A DNA stretch of 35,876 nucleotides from Asticcacaulis biprosthecium C19 (GCF_000204015.1 NZ_GL883079.1:405290-441165), one strand, 5' to 3'. Positions 1-9,171 are shown, counted from the first letter of the stretch. Program-made: numbers and translations. The notes: generated from the letters alone by a model not told the origin.

Positions 1-34
1 TTCTCTTAACAGCGTCGACTAACGATATCAGTCA

Positions 35-57
35 TTGTCAAACGCGGCCGCTATAAC
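35..57 (+). promoter_or_regulatory. Candidate housekeeping promoter of proS
   Basis: The octamer GCTATAAC at 50-57 fits the Caulobacter housekeeping -10 pattern GCTANAWC. A TTGTCAA resembling the -35 element lies at 35-41. The spacer is about 8 bases, shorter than the usual 10-14, so the call is tentative. It lies 40 bases before the proS start and no Shine-Dalgarno is seen there. Confidence 0.35.
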
Positions 58-97
58 TAGGTTGCGGCCACTTTCATAACATACGGATTCCCTGCCC

Positions 98-1429
98 ATG
101 CGCCTGTCGCGCTTCTTCCTGCCGCTCCTGAAGGAAAACCCCGCCGAGGCCCAGATCGTCTCGCACCGCCTGATGCTGCGCACCGGCATGATCCGCCAGC
201 AGGCGGCCGGCATCTACGCCTGGCTGCCGCTGGGCCTGAAAGTCCTGCGCAAGGTCGAACGCATCGTTGAGGAAGAAATGGCCCGCGCCGGCTCGATCCA
301 GCTCCTGATGCCGACCCTGCAACTGGCCGACCTGTGGCGTGAATCCGGCCGATACGAGGACTACGGCCAGGAGATGCTGCGCATCAAGGACCGCCACGAC
401 CGCGACCTGCTGTACGGACCCACGGCCGAGGAAGCCGTCACCGAAGTCTTCCGCGCCAGCGTCAAGTCGTACAAGGACCTGCCGCTGAACCTGTATCAGA
501 TCTCGTGGAAGTTCCGCGACGAACAGCGCCCGCGCTTCGGCGTCATGCGCGGCCGCGAATTCCTGATGAAGGACGCCTACTCCTTCGACGTCGATGAAGC
601 CTCGGCCCGCAAGGCCTACAACCGGATGTTCATCGCCTATCTCAACACCTTCTCACGCATGGGCCTGAAGGCTGTGCCGATGCGCGCCGACACCGGCCCG
701 ATCGGCGGCGACCTCAGCCACGAATTCATCATCCTGGCCGATACCGGCGAAAGCGCCGTCTTCTGCCATAAGGACCTTGTCGATATGCCGGCGCCGGGGC
801 ATGACGTCGACTGGAACGACCTGCAGGGCCTAGTCGACCAGCGCACGGCGCTGTACGCCGCGACCGAGGAAATGCACGACGAAGCCGCCTTCGGTGAAGT
901 CCCGGAAGACAAGAAGCTTTCGGCGCGCGGCATCGAGGTCGGCCACATCTTCTATTTCGGCGAAAAATATTCCAAGCCGATGAAGGCCACCGTCAACGGT
1001 CCCGACGGCGAAGTCACTGTCCATATGGGCTCCTACGGCGTCGGCGTGTCGCGCCTGCTGGGCGCTATCATCGAAGCTTCGCACGACGAAGCCGGCATCA
1101 TCTGGCCGGAGAGCGTCGCGCCGTTCGACGTTGCCGTGATCAACCTGCGTCCGGGCGACGAAGCCTGCGACGCCGCCTGCGAAAAAGCCTATGCCGCCCT
1201 GACGGCCGCTGGCCGCGATGTGCTGTATAACGACACCGACGAACGACCCGGTGCCAAGTTCGCCTCCATGGACCTTATCGGTATCCCGTGGCAGTTGATC
1301 ATCGGCCCCAAGGGACTGGCCGAAGGCAAGGTCGAGCTTAAGCAACGCGCCACCGGCGAACGCCAGACGGCGCTGTTCGACGACGTCCTCAACCAACTCA
1401 TCACGGGTCCAAAGAAGATTGACGCATGA
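98..1429 (+). CDS. proS: Prolyl-tRNA synthetase, short alphaproteobacterial type
   Basis: Charges tRNA-Pro with proline in the cytosol (class II aminoacyl-tRNA synthetase). The 443-residue protein begins MRLSRFFLP, the usual start of the short alphaproteobacterial form. It has the class II core with the motif 2 stretch [18 protein letters not shown] around residues 137-154 and motif 3 [13 protein letters not shown] around 311-323, then an anticodon-binding domain to the end. The roughly 180-residue editing insert of the E. coli enzyme (about 570 residues) is absent. In bacteria with this form, Ala-tRNA-Pro is known to be cleared by a separate trans-editing protein. No good Shine-Dalgarno precedes the ATG. 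The stop overlaps the next start as ATGA, so proS and the Lol genes are probably co-transcribed. Confidence 0.97.
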   Translation: MRLSRFFLPLLKENPAEAQIVSHRLMLRTGMIRQQAAGIYAWLPLGLKVLRKVERIVEEEMARAGSIQLLMPTLQLADLWRESGRYEDYGQEMLRIKDRHDRDLLYGPTAEEAVTEVFRASVKSYKDLPLNLYQISWKFRDEQRPRFGVMRGREFLMKDAYSFDVDEASARKAYNRMFIAYLNTFSRMGLKAVPMRADTGPIGGDLSHEFIILADTGESAVFCHKDLVDMPAPGHDVDWNDLQGLVDQRTALYAATEEMHDEAAFGEVPEDKKLSARGIEVGHIFYFGEKYSKPMKATVNGPDGEVTVHMGSYGVGVSRLLGAIIEASHDEAGIIWPESVAPFDVAVINLRPGDEACDAACEKAYAALTAAGRDVLYNDTDERPGAKFASMDLIGIPWQLIIGPKGLAEGKVELKQRATGERQTALFDDVLNQLITGPKKIDA

Positions 1430-2709
1430 ATCTGCTGTCGCTGTTCCGCTTTCGGGCGTGGGAATTCGACCTGTCGTTGAAGTACCTGCGCACCAAGCGC
1501 AAGGACGGCGGCATTGCTGTCATCGCCATCATCTCCTTTGTCGGCATCATGCTGGCGGTGACAGCGCTTATCAGCGTGCTGTCCATCATGAACGGCTTTC
1601 GCGAAGAACTGATGAGCCGGGTCCTGGCCTTCGGCGGCCATGGCTATGTCTATGGCCGGACCATCGACGATTTTGCTCACCGTGACGACATGGTCGCACG
1701 GCTGAAGGCCGCCCCTGGTGTGACCAGCGTGACGCCCTTTATCGACTCGCCGGGCCTGATTCAGGCCGGCAACGGACGCACCGGCGGCGGCATTATGCGC
1801 GGCGTGGTACCTGAAGACCTGAAAAACACCCCAATCATCGCGGGCACCATCGCCAAGGGCGGATCCATGGATCAGTTCGGCGTCGGTGACTATGGCGGTG
1901 ATGTTGTACTCATCGGCGACGGCCTGGCCCGGACGGTCAATGTCATCCCCGGCGACGAAATCACCCTGATCTCGCCGGGACGCTCGACATCCTTCGGTTC
2001 GACGCCGTTGCGCAAGACCTACATTGTCGGTGGGCTGTTCCATAGCGGCGTCAGCCAGATTGACCAGTCCTTCGTCTATATGCCGATTCAGCAGGCCCAG
2101 TTGTTCTTCGATCGCGAGGACGAATGGGATGCGCTCGAAATCAAGGTCGAAAAGCCGTACGAAGTCCAGAAATACCGCGACGCCATCGTCAAGGCGGTGG
2201 GCGAGGGAGGATTGTTCGAGGACTGGACGATCCAGAATGCGGCAACGTGGAGCGCGTTGAAGATCGAACGCGCCGCCATGCGGTTCATCCTCTTCTTTAT
2301 CGTCATCATCGCCACCATGAACATCATTTCCGGTGTGGTCATGCTGGTGAAGAACAAGGCGCGTGATGTCGCCATCCTGCGCACCATGGGGGCAGGGCGA
2401 GCGTCCATAACCCGAGTCTTCTTCCTAACAGGTGTGATGATCGGCGGAGCCGGCACGGCGATGGGCCTGGTGTTGGGCGTGCTGTTCTGTACCTTCATTC
2501 GGCAAATTCAGATGGCCATAGAGTTCATTTTCAAGGTCAGGGTCTTCGATTCCAACGTCTACTACCTCGACTTTGTGCCGGCCAAGATGGAGCTATCGGA
2601 AGTGCTTTTCGTGGCCGTGGCCTCGCTGCTGGCTTCCTGTCTGTCGACCCTGTTCCCGGCGCTGTGGGCGTCCAAACTCGAACCGGTGGAGGCCCTGCGC
2701 TATGAGTAA
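1426..2709 (+). CDS. lolC: Lipoprotein-releasing ABC transporter permease (LolC/LolE family)
   Basis: Inner-membrane subunit of the Lol exporter, which extracts mature lipoproteins from the inner membrane and hands them to LolA. The 427 residues show one membrane segment near residues 28-52 ([20 protein letters not shown]), a periplasmic MacB-like domain of about 220 residues, and three C-terminal membrane segments from about residue 285, the FtsX-type arrangement. Start and upstream stop overlap as ATGA, and the gene overlaps lolD by 8 bases. Only one permease is present here. Many alphaproteobacteria use a single hybrid permease instead of the LolC/LolE pair, so the protein is probably a homodimer; the symbol lolC is the family name and does not imply a separate lolE. 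Confidence 0.93.
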   Translation: MNLLSLFRFRAWEFDLSLKYLRTKRKDGGIAVIAIISFVGIMLAVTALISVLSIMNGFREELMSRVLAFGGHGYVYGRTIDDFAHRDDMVARLKAAPGVTSVTPFIDSPGLIQAGNGRTGGGIMRGVVPEDLKNTPIIAGTIAKGGSMDQFGVGDYGGDVVLIGDGLARTVNVIPGDEITLISPGRSTSFGSTPLRKTYIVGGLFHSGVSQIDQSFVYMPIQQAQLFFDREDEWDALEIKVEKPYEVQKYRDAIVKAVGEGGLFEDWTIQNAATWSALKIERAAMRFILFFIVIIATMNIISGVVMLVKNKARDVAILRTMGAGRASITRVFFLTGVMIGGAGTAMGLVLGVLFCTFIRQIQMAIEFIFKVRVFDSNVYYLDFVPAKMELSEVLFVAVASLLASCLSTLFPALWASKLEPVEALRYE

Positions 2710-3442
2710 GCCTGTTCTCAGCCTAAAGGGGCTGCACCGCGAATACGATGTAGGCGACGGTCGCAAGCTGACTGTGCTCAAGGGCGTCGACCTGGCCGTC
2801 ATGCCGGGGGAACTGGTCGGCCTCATCGGTCCCTCCGGCTCTGGGAAATCGTCGCTGTTGCACGCCGTTGGCCTGCTCGAAGCCATTGCCGAGGAGCCGA
2901 AGAAGGGCAGGAGGGCAACCAGCCAGGCCGTGGTGGACGAACTTCTAATCGATGGCGGCGACTTCGCCAAAGCCAATGACGCAGCGCGCACCCAGGCGCG
3001 CCTGCACAAGATCGGGTTTGTCTATCAGTTCCACCATCTGCTGCCGGAATACACCGCCCTCGGCAATGTCGCCCTGCCGCAGCGGCTTATTGGCCGTCCG
3101 CAGAAAGACGCGGATGCCCGCGCGACGGAATTGCTGACGGCGCTTGGCCTTGCTGAGCGTCTGGAGCACCTGCCGGCACAATTGTCGGGCGGAGAGCAGC
3201 AGCGCGTCGCTGTGGCGCGCGCCCTGGCCAATCGTCCTTGCCTGCTTCTGGCGGATGAGCCGACGGGCAATCTCGACCCGGCGACGTCGCAGCAGGTGTT
3301 CGAAGCCTTGAAGGCGATCATCAAGGCGCAAGGGGTTGGGGCCTTGATTGCGACGCATAACTTGCAACTCGCAACTCATATGGACCGCGTTGTCCGCCTC
3401 GAAGACGGCAAGTTGGTCGAGATAAAGCCCGAGACGGCATAA
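2702..3442 (+). CDS. lolD: Lipoprotein-releasing ABC transporter ATPase LolD
   Basis: ATP-hydrolysing subunit that powers lipoprotein release together with the upstream permease. The ATG at 2702 lies inside the end of the permease gene and gives 246 residues, close to the family length. Visible motifs are Walker A GPSGSGKSS (43-51), the Q-loop at Q109 in FVYQFHHLLPE (a Lol-type stretch), the signature LSGGEQQR (161-168), Walker B LLLADEP (181-187) and the H-loop histidine H219. A longer reading frame exists upstream to 2573, but it lies in permease coding sequence and shows no ABC similarity. Residues about 60-80, between Walker A and the Q-loop, seem longer and more charged than usual (EEPKKGRRATSQAVVDE), a possible lineage-specific insert. 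Confidence 0.96.
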   Translation: MSKPVLSLKGLHREYDVGDGRKLTVLKGVDLAVMPGELVGLIGPSGSGKSSLLHAVGLLEAIAEEPKKGRRATSQAVVDELLIDGGDFAKANDAARTQARLHKIGFVYQFHHLLPEYTALGNVALPQRLIGRPQKDADARATELLTALGLAERLEHLPAQLSGGEQQRVAVARALANRPCLLLADEPTGNLDPATSQQVFEALKAIIKAQGVGALIATHNLQLATHMDRVVRLEDGKLVEIKPETA

Positions 3443-3491
3443 TCCTTGCGCGCACGTCGCGTGGTGGGCGGCGTCGGCGCATTCAGCCGCG

Positions 3492-3514
3492 GCGGCCTAG
3501 CCATTGATGGCCGC
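3492..3514. terminator. Possible hairpin between converging lolD and fitB
   Basis: GCGGCC at 3492-3497 can pair with GGCCGC at 3509-3514 across an 11-base loop. It lies between the ends of two converging genes, but no T-run follows on either strand, so it would not be a typical intrinsic terminator. Confidence 0.25.
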
Positions 3515-3534
3515 ATGAGGTCAGTTGTGACAGG

Positions 3535-3957
3535 TTAACGGGGCACTTGCCACGGATCGATAAAACGCACACCCGCGGCTGCGAACGGCGAGGTATCGCG
3601 CGTGGCAACCATAAAGCCTTTGGATGCTGCGATCGCGGCGATGTAACCATCGGGTGTCGGCAAACCTCTTCCAGCAAGCCGAGCCCTTACGGCCAGGTCG
3701 GCGTATTGCCTCGCCGCTTCGGTATCGAAGGGAAGAACCCGGTCCAGGAACAAACCGAGCATGGCTTCCAACATGCCGGCAAGCTGAGCCTTCCGCTTAC
3801 CGTCGGGCAAAGCCCCAATACCAAATAGCAACTCCGCGACCGTGACGCTGGACAGGTATATCGACTCGGCAGCCTGCTGATCGAGCCATCTATGTACCTG
3901 CGGATCCGGCGCTGACTTCATCAACTCGGAAACGACGTTGGTGTCGAGAATGATCAC
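3535..3957 (-). CDS. fitB: PIN-domain ribonuclease toxin, FitB/VapC family
   Basis: Probable RNA-cleaving toxin of a type II toxin-antitoxin pair. The 140 residues form one PIN domain with the expected acidic residues: D5 in MIILDTNVVSE, E42 in VTVAELLFG, D103 in TPDGYIAA and D121 in ATRDTSPF. The order of motifs and the C-terminal DPW match the FitB branch of VapC proteins. The start is GTG (minus strand, bases 3957-3955) and overlaps the antitoxin stop in a GTGA, the classic antitoxin-then-toxin coupling. Which RNA it cuts cannot be read from sequence. It sits on the opposite strand to the surrounding core genes, which suggests separate acquisition. Confidence 0.9.
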   Translation of the reverse strand: MIILDTNVVSELMKSAPDPQVHRWLDQQAAESIYLSSVTVAELLFGIGALPDGKRKAQLAGMLEAMLGLFLDRVLPFDTEAARQYADLAVRARLAGRGLPTPDGYIAAIAASKGFMVATRDTSPFAAAGVRFIDPWQVPR

Positions 3958-4208
3958 TCTAACCTCATCGGTTCCGCGGGATTGCCATCGCGGCGCTGCG
4001 CTATGGTGGCAACCTCGTCGTCCGTCAATCCGATACGGCGTGTGAGGTCATGAAGCGCTGTCCCAAGGCGCAGACGTTCCTGCGGGTGAGCCGCCGCTTC
4101 CAGAATGGCGCGAATTTCAGCTTCTGTACTGCGGCCATTGGTGGCTGCACGGATCTTCAGAGCCCGGTGGGTTTCGTCGGGAAGGTTGCGTATCGTTACG
4201 GCTGCCAT
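3954..4208 (-). CDS. fitA: Ribbon-helix-helix antitoxin, FitA/VapB family
   Basis: Probable antitoxin and autorepressor of the adjacent PIN toxin. The 84-residue protein starts MAAVTIRNLPDETHRALK. The N-terminal strand VTIRNL followed by two helices (ETHRALKIRAATNGRSTEAEIRAILEAA) is a FitA-type ribbon-helix-helix DNA-binding fold in residues 1-40; the charged C-terminal half would wrap the toxin. A start 18 codons further upstream (4262) is possible, but it would run through the putative operator, and AAGG lies a short distance before the chosen ATG. In FitAB and VapBC the complex binds its own promoter, and the direct repeats at 4228-4244 are the likely target. Confidence 0.9.
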   Translation of the reverse strand: MAAVTIRNLPDETHRALKIRAATNGRSTEAEIRAILEAAAHPQERLRLGTALHDLTRRIGLTDDEVATIAQRRDGNPAEPMRLE

Positions 4209-4227
4209 GATATCAAGCCTTATGTTA

Positions 4228-4244
4228 GATAGCATTGATAGCAT
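4228..4244. promoter_or_regulatory. Direct repeat, probable FitAB operator
   Basis: GATAGCAT occurs at 4228-4235 and again at 4237-4244, spaced 9 bases centre to centre, close to one helical turn. It lies 20 bases upstream of the fitA start. Ribbon-helix-helix antitoxins bind short repeats in their own promoters, so this is the best operator candidate; the binding itself is inferred. Confidence 0.45.
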
Positions 4245-4322
4245 GTTTGACGCGGAAATCAATCGGACGGGTGGTTTGTCTCGACCGTGGAATATATAAT
4301 CTTATCAACAATGTATATGGTT

Positions 4323-4339
4323 TGTTCCCGTTGTGAACA
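4323..4339. repeat. 17-bp palindrome TGTTC-N7-GAACA
   Basis: TGTTC (4323-4327) and GAACA (4335-4339) are perfect inverted arms separated by 7 bases. The half-sites resemble those of the alphaproteobacterial LexA box, but that box is a direct repeat (GTTC-N7-GTTC), so LexA binding is uncertain. It could be a site for another dimeric regulator acting on dnaE or fitAB. Confidence 0.45.
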
Positions 4340-4356
4340 GATTCTTGTTGCGGTGA

Positions 4357-4390
4357 GAACAAATGGGGAATATAGAACAAATCGGGAATA
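4357..4390. repeat. Tandem 16-bp direct repeat upstream of dnaE
   Basis: GAACAAATGGGGAATA (4357-4372) and GAACAAATCGGGAATA (4375-4390) differ at one base and repeat with an 18-bp period. A third, shorter copy GGACAAATGG is at 4408-4417, and an inverted GTTTGTTC is at 4320-4327. The array is 225-260 bases before the dnaE start. Its function is unknown; a regulator-binding array is the simplest reading. Confidence 0.65.
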
Positions 4391-4601
4391 ACGTTGTCAC
4401 AGGATGTGGACAAATGGTTGGCGCAGTTCATAACGTGTTGTCTTTCGCCGCAGTTGCGGGTTTTGTCGTTGTCATGTGTCATCTGATGTCGCTGGCCGCC
4501 TGAGTCGCTGCCAGCCGGCGAGCGCAATCCAAAAGTAGACGCCACCGCATGGGCGGGCCCGTTTTGGAATTGAATTGCGCGGTGACTGGTAAAGTCAGGT
4601 C

Positions 4602-4606
4602 AGGAG
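4602..4606 (+). promoter_or_regulatory. Shine-Dalgarno deciding the dnaE GTG start
   Basis: AGGAG at 4602-4606 lies 8 bases before the GTG at 4615, supporting this non-ATG start for dnaE. Confidence 0.7.
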
Positions 4607-4614
4607 CGTGAACC

Positions 4615-7600
4615 GTGAGGGAAGATTTCATTCATTTGCGTGTGCGCTCGGCCTATTCGCTTCTCGAAGGGGCGATCAAGGCCTATGATATGGGCAAGCT
4701 GGCCCATAAAAATGGCATGCCGGCTGTGGCCATCACCGACCGCTGCAATCTTTATGGCGGCTTAGAGTTTTCTCAATCCTGCAAGGATTCCGGGGTTCAG
4801 CCCATTGTCGGCTGCGCTCTGCCGGTCAAGGGAATCGGCGGCACCCCGACGGAAAAGTGGGCGCGTATACCGACTTTCGTTGTGCTGTGCCAGAACGAGC
4901 AAGGTTGGCTCAACCTCACCAAATTGTCGTCCATCGCCTATGTCGATTCTGACAATATGGACGAACCGCACGTCACCTGGGATCAGGTGACGGCGCACAA
5001 CGAAGGCCTGCTGTTGCTCTCGGGCAGCTATGACGGCCCGGTCGACGTTCTGTTTCGTCAGAACCGCCCGGACGAAGGCAAGGCCGCGTTGAAATCCATG
5101 CTCGATGTCTTCGGTGACCGCTTCTACATTGAATTGCAACGCCATGAGGGGCGCCCCAAGGGCAGCGCGACCGAAGCCGGCCTGGTCGAGTTTGCCTACC
5201 AGAACGATGTCCCGCTGGTCGCCACCAACGACGCCTATTTTGCCGGTGCCGACATGTATCGTGCCCACGAAGCCCTGCTGTGCATCTCCGACAGCACCTT
5301 TATGGGCATCGAAGACCGCCGTCGGGTTACGAAGGACCATTGGTTCAAGCCGGCCGCCGCCATGCGCGAACTGTTCGCCGATCTGACCGAAGCGTGTGAC
5401 AACACCATCGAAATCGCCCGCCGCTGCGCTTTTTTGGTTAACAAACGCGACCCGATCCTGCCGCGCTTTGACACCGGCGCCGGCCGCAACGAAGACGAGG
5501 AATTGGCCTGGCAGGCCCGAGAAGGCCTGAAAATGCGCCTCAAGCAGGTCAAGCTGGCTTGTCCGGAAGAAGACTACTGGGCGCGCCTGGAACGCGAGAT
5601 CGGTGTCATCCAGAAGATGGGTTTTCCGGGTTACTTCCTGATTGTTTCGGACTTCATCAAGTGGGGAAAGTCGCACGGCGTGCCGGTCGGACCGGGGCGG
5701 GGCTCCGGCGCTGGTTCGCTGGTTGCCTGGGCGCTGACGATCACCGACCTGGATCCCCTGCGCTTTGGCCTGCTGTTCGAACGCTTCCTCAATCCGGAGC
5801 GGGTGTCGATGCCCGACTTCGATATCGACTTCTGCCAGGAACGCCGGGAAGAAGTGATTTCCTACGTTCAGCACAAGTACGGGCGGGACCGGGTGGCCCA
5901 GATCATCACCTTCGGAACGCTCCAGGCCCGCGCCGTGCTCCGCGACGTCGGCCGGGTGATGCAACTGCCACTGGGCCAGGTCGACCGCCTGTGTAAAATG
6001 GTGCCGAACAATCCAGCCAACCCGACCACCCTGGCCCAGGCCATCGAAATTGAGCCCCGGCTGCGCGAAGCGCGCGACGACGATGAGCAGGTCAAAAACC
6101 TGCTCGATACGGCGCTGAAACTGGAAGGCCTGTACCGCAACGCCTCGACCCATGCTGCCGGCATCGTCATCGGCGACCGCCCGCTGACCGAACTGGTGCC
6201 GCTCTACCGCGATCCGCGTTCCGACATTCCGGCCACGCAGTTCAACATGAAGTGGGTCGAGAGCGCCGGCCTCGTCAAGTTCGACTTTCTGGGCCTGAAG
6301 ACCCTGACCGTGCTGGACCGCGCTGAGCGCTATCTCAAGAAGCGCGGTGTCGACATCAACTTCTCGATCCTGCCCCTGGATGATACGGCAACCTACGAAT
6401 TACTTGCATCGGGCCAGTCAATCGGCGTGTTCCAGCTGGAAAGCCAGGGCATGCGCGACACCTTGCGTAAGTTGCGCTGTTCGTCGCTGGAAGAAATCAC
6501 CGCGTTGATCTCGCTCTATCGTCCAGGCCCGATCGACAATATCGACACCTATGTCGACCGCAAGTTCGGCCGGATGGAGATCGATATGCTCCATCCAAGC
6601 CTGGAACCGGTGCTGAAGGAGACCTACGGCGTCATTATCTATCAGGAACAGGTGATGCAGATCGCCCAGGTCCTGTCAGGTTACAGCCTCGGTGAAGCCG
6701 ACCTGCTGCGCCGCGCCATGGGTAAAAAGAAGAAGGAAGAAATGGACCTGCAGAAGGTTCGTTTCATGACCGGCGCCAAGGAGAAGGGCGTTCCGGAAGC
6801 GCAGTCCGACTTCATCTTTGAACTGGTGAACAAGTTCGCCGGGTACGGTTTCAACAAGTCACACGCCGCCGCCTACGCCTTCATCTCGTATCAGACCGGT
6901 TACCTCAAGGCCAATCACCCGGTCGAGTTCTTCGCAGCGTCGTTCAGCCTCGATATTGCCAACACTGATAAGCTGGCCGTCTTTTACCAGGACGCCCGGC
7001 GGTTCGGTGTTCCGATCGTTCCACCCGACATTAACCGTTCCATGGCCGATTTCGACGTCGAGAACGGCGAACTGCTCTATGCTTTGGGCGCCATCCGCAA
7101 TGTCGGTTTCGAAGCCATGCAGAGCGTCGTCCAGGCGCGCGAGGAAGGTGGTAAGTTTACCGATCTGTTCGACTTCCTGGAACGCATCGACCCCAAGGCA
7201 GTCAACCGGCGGGCCATCGAAAACCTGGCCAAGGCTGGTGCTTTCGACTCCATACATCCCAATCGCGCCCAGATCGTCGCGGCTGCCGACATGCTGATCG
7301 CCTATGCCCAAAGCGTGGCGGCGGAACGCGCCTCTTCCCAGGTCAGCCTGTTCGGTTCGACAGACGCGTCACGGCCGCGCCTGCCCAAGGTCGCCGCGTC
7401 GGCTGGGCCGGAGCGACTGGACGAGGAACTGGCGGCCATCGGCTTCTATCTGTCGGGCCACCCGCTGCAGGATATGCTGGATGTGTTCAAGCGCCGCAAG
7501 ATCACCCTGTACGCCGAAGCCATGAGCCTGGCCCTGGAAGGTCATGACGCCTTCCGTATGGCCGGCATCGTTCGCCGGCGCCAGGAACGCGCCGCCGCTG

Positions 7601-8037
7601 GTTCGGGCGAAAAGTTCGCCTTTGTCACCCTGTCCGATCCCAGCGGCGAATACGAAGTCCTGTTCCCGCCGGAATCGCTGCGCCGTTGCCGCGATCAACT
7701 GGAGCCGGGTGCCTCGATCGTGCTCAAGGTCCGCGCCAAGGGCAAGGAGGGCGAGGTCCGCTTCTTCGGCGACGAGGCCGGCCCCATGGCGACCAGCATC
7801 AAGACCGATGACCTCGGTCTGAAACTACACGTGTCGGCTCAGGTGATCGACCTGGCCGTCCTGCGCGCCCAGTTGGAAGCCTCAAAGCTTCCCAATGGTG
7901 GCAAGATCAGTTTGCTGAGCGACCTGGCAGGGCAGGGGCAGATCGAGTTCGACCTGCCGCACCGCTACAGCCTGGACGCCCACATGCGCGGGCGCCTGAA
8001 AGCCATGCCCGGCGTTCTCTACTTTGAGGATGTCTAG
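4615..8037 (+). CDS. dnaE: DNA polymerase III subunit alpha
   Basis: Catalytic subunit of the replicative DNA polymerase. The 1140 residues fit DnaE1 of alphaproteobacteria; the shorter ImuC/DnaE2 mutagenesis polymerase usually travels with imuA and imuB, which are absent. In order: an N-terminal PHP domain ([18 protein letters not shown] at 4-21), the palm with [11 protein letters not shown] near 359 and the catalytic motif PDFDIDF at 400-406 with D401 and D403, fingers and thumb, a helix-hairpin-helix region around 800-890, a sliding-clamp binding motif QVSLF at 909-913, and a C-terminal OB fold around 970-1060. The start is GTG. The gene appears to be monocistronic, as rpsB downstream has its own leader. 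Confidence 0.97.
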   Translation: MREDFIHLRVRSAYSLLEGAIKAYDMGKLAHKNGMPAVAITDRCNLYGGLEFSQSCKDSGVQPIVGCALPVKGIGGTPTEKWARIPTFVVLCQNEQGWLNLTKLSSIAYVDSDNMDEPHVTWDQVTAHNEGLLLLSGSYDGPVDVLFRQNRPDEGKAALKSMLDVFGDRFYIELQRHEGRPKGSATEAGLVEFAYQNDVPLVATNDAYFAGADMYRAHEALLCISDSTFMGIEDRRRVTKDHWFKPAAAMRELFADLTEACDNTIEIARRCAFLVNKRDPILPRFDTGAGRNEDEELAWQAREGLKMRLKQVKLACPEEDYWARLEREIGVIQKMGFPGYFLIVSDFIKWGKSHGVPVGPGRGSGAGSLVAWALTITDLDPLRFGLLFERFLNPERVSMPDFDIDFCQERREEVISYVQHKYGRDRVAQIITFGTLQARAVLRDVGRVMQLPLGQVDRLCKMVPNNPANPTTLAQAIEIEPRLREARDDDEQVKNLLDTALKLEGLYRNASTHAAGIVIGDRPLTELVPLYRDPRSDIPATQFNMKWVESAGLVKFDFLGLKTLTVLDRAERYLKKRGVDINFSILPLDDTATYELLASGQSIGVFQLESQGMRDTLRKLRCSSLEEITALISLYRPGPIDNIDTYVDRKFGRMEIDMLHPSLEPVLKETYGVIIYQEQVMQIAQVLSGYSLGEADLLRRAMGKKKKEEMDLQKVRFMTGAKEKGVPEAQSDFIFELVNKFAGYGFNKSHAAAYAFISYQTGYLKANHPVEFFAASFSLDIANTDKLAVFYQDARRFGVPIVPPDINRSMADFDVENGELLYALGAIRNVGFEAMQSVVQAREEGGKFTDLFDFLERIDPKAVNRRAIENLAKAGAFDSIHPNRAQIVAAADMLIAYAQSVAAERASSQVSLFGSTDASRPRLPKVAASAGPERLDEELAAIGFYLSGHPLQDMLDVFKRRKITLYAEAMSLALEGHDAFRMAGIVRRRQERAAAGSGEKFAFVTLSDPSGEYEVLFPPESLRRCRDQLEPGASIVLKVRAKGKEGEVRFFGDEAGPMATSIKTDDLGLKLHVSAQVIDLAVLRAQLEASKLPNGGKISLLSDLAGQGQIEFDLPHRYSLDAHMRGRLKAMPGVLYFEDV

Positions 8038-8043
8038 TAACAG

Positions 8044-8080
8044 AAGCGCCTATTTTCTTCAGGCGGAGGCTTGATTTTTT
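8044..8080 (+). terminator. Weak candidate terminator after dnaE
   Basis: A short imperfect stem (AAG..CCT at 8044-8051 with AGGCTT at 8067-8072; alternatively CGCCT with AGGCG) is followed closely by TTTTTT at 8075-8080. The stem is weak and bulged, so termination efficiency is doubtful, but the position just past the dnaE stop fits. Confidence 0.35.
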
Positions 8081-8225
8081 CCGAATTTGTGAATAGGTGC
8101 ACGCCATCTCACACGCAGACGCGCGCCATCTCCCTTTGGCGATTGCGTTCCGAGGCTTTCATCCGGCATGGGCTGGACGGGCTTTTCTGTCTGCGGAGGA
8201 TTATCGGAAGAAGGATACTCTACCT

Positions 8226-9026
8226 ATGGCTATGCCAGAAATCTCGATGCGCCTGCTGCTGGAAGCCGGCGCCCACTTCGGCCACCAGACCCACCGCTGG
8301 AACCCGAAGATGGAACGTTACCTGTTCGGCGCCCGCTCGAACATCCACATCATCGACCTGTCGCAAACCCTGCCGCTGTTCCATCAGGCCCTTCTGAAGG
8401 CGCGCGAAGTCGCCGCCGCCGGTGGCCGCGTCCTGTTCGTCGGCACCAAGCGCCAGGCGCAAGGCCCGGTTGCTGTCGCTGCCAAGCGTTCGGCGCAATA
8501 TTATGTCAACCACCGCTGGCTGGGCGGCACGCTCACCAACTGGCGCACCATTTCGGGCTCGATCGCGCGCCTGCGTGAACTGGAAAACGTTCTGGACAGC
8601 AACCCGGCTGGCCGTTCCAAGAAGGAACTGCTGACCCTGACCCGCGAACGCGAAAAGCTGGAACTGTCGCTGGGCGGCATCAAGGACATGGGCGGTATCC
8701 CCGACCTGATGTTCGTGATCGATACCAACAAAGAATCTATCGCCATCCAGGAAGCCCGCAAGCTGAACATTCCGGTCATCGGCATCCTCGACTCCAACTC
8801 GGATCCGGACGGCATCACCTACCCGGTTCCGGGGAACGACGACGCTGCCCGTGCCCTGCAACTGTACTGCGACCTGATCGCCGACGCCGTTCTGGATGGC
8901 CTGGCGGCTGGCCAGGTGGCCTCGGGCGTTGACCTGGGCGCCGCAATTGCTCCGGTCGAGCCGGCTCTGGCTGCACCGGCCCCGGTTGCTGAAGAAACCC
9001 CGGCAGACACGTCGGCCGAGGCCTAA
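8226..9026 (+). CDS. rpsB: 30S ribosomal protein S2
   Basis: Structural protein of the small ribosomal subunit, which binds late and helps recruit S1. The chosen ATG gives [20 protein letters not shown], the conserved S2 start, with AAGGA at 8211-8215 upstream. The open frame continues back to 8097, but that stretch does not resemble S2. Further S2 signatures are [37 protein letters not shown] and the [16 protein letters not shown] block. The 266 residues include an Ala/Pro-rich C-terminal tail (from about residue 235, [18 protein letters not shown]) longer than in E. coli, common in alphaproteobacteria. rpsB and tsf are adjacent, as in most bacteria. Confidence 0.96.
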   Translation: MAMPEISMRLLLEAGAHFGHQTHRWNPKMERYLFGARSNIHIIDLSQTLPLFHQALLKAREVAAAGGRVLFVGTKRQAQGPVAVAAKRSAQYYVNHRWLGGTLTNWRTISGSIARLRELENVLDSNPAGRSKKELLTLTREREKLELSLGGIKDMGGIPDLMFVIDTNKESIAIQEARKLNIPVIGILDSNSDPDGITYPVPGNDDAARALQLYCDLIADAVLDGLAAGQVASGVDLGAAIAPVEPALAAPAPVAEETPADTSAEA

Positions 9027-9047
9027 GGCTTCCCTTACAGGCGGCCG

Positions 9048-9073
9048 GCGGAAAATCGGCCGATCGTTTCCGC
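9048..9073 (+). promoter_or_regulatory. Hairpin between rpsB and tsf
   Basis: GCGGAAA (9048-9054) pairs perfectly with TTTCCGC (9067-9073); the loop itself holds the palindrome ATCGGCCGAT. It lies 21 bases after the rpsB stop without a T-run. It may be an RNA-processing or partial-termination site that sets the S2 to EF-Ts ratio; this role is inferred. Confidence 0.4.
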
Positions 9074-9171
9074 GGCAGCCTGAGATCGGACGATCTTGGG
9101 CTGTCGTTAAATCTACACCTGTCGCAGCTAAAGCAGCGGCGACTCACACTTACTGATTCTGGAGGATTTCC

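Larger units (their letters stand above)
4209..4614. other. Gene-free region between fitA and dnaE
   Basis: About 400 bases lie between the divergent fitA and dnaE starts, visibly more AT-rich between 4210 and 4440 than the flanks. It contains the fitAB direct repeat (4228-4244), a DnaA-box-like TTATCAACA (4302-4310), a 17-bp palindrome (4323-4339), a tandem 16-bp repeat (4357-4390) and a second DnaA-box-like TGTGGACAA (4405-4413). Promoters for both directions must lie here, but I cannot place them confidently. The frame open on the minus strand at 4225-4545 shows no recognisable protein features. Confidence 0.6.

Noticed and set aside
44-51. NotI site near the window start, suggesting vector sequence
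   Set aside because: A single GCGGCCGC is expected by chance in GC-rich DNA, and the surrounding bases look like a promoter for proS.
4323-4339. SOS box in front of dnaE
   Set aside because: The half-sites are inverted (GTTC-N7-GAAC) and not direct, so it does not match the class consensus; kept only as a palindrome.
4762-6153. A 463-codon open frame on the minus strand inside dnaE
   Set aside because: It mirrors the strongly conserved DnaE frame; long antisense frames are expected in GC-rich genes with low use of certain codons, and the product has no recognisable motif.
8097-8225. Upstream extension of rpsB by 43 codons
   Set aside because: No similarity to S2, and the AAGGA site together with the conserved MAMPEIS start favour 8226.
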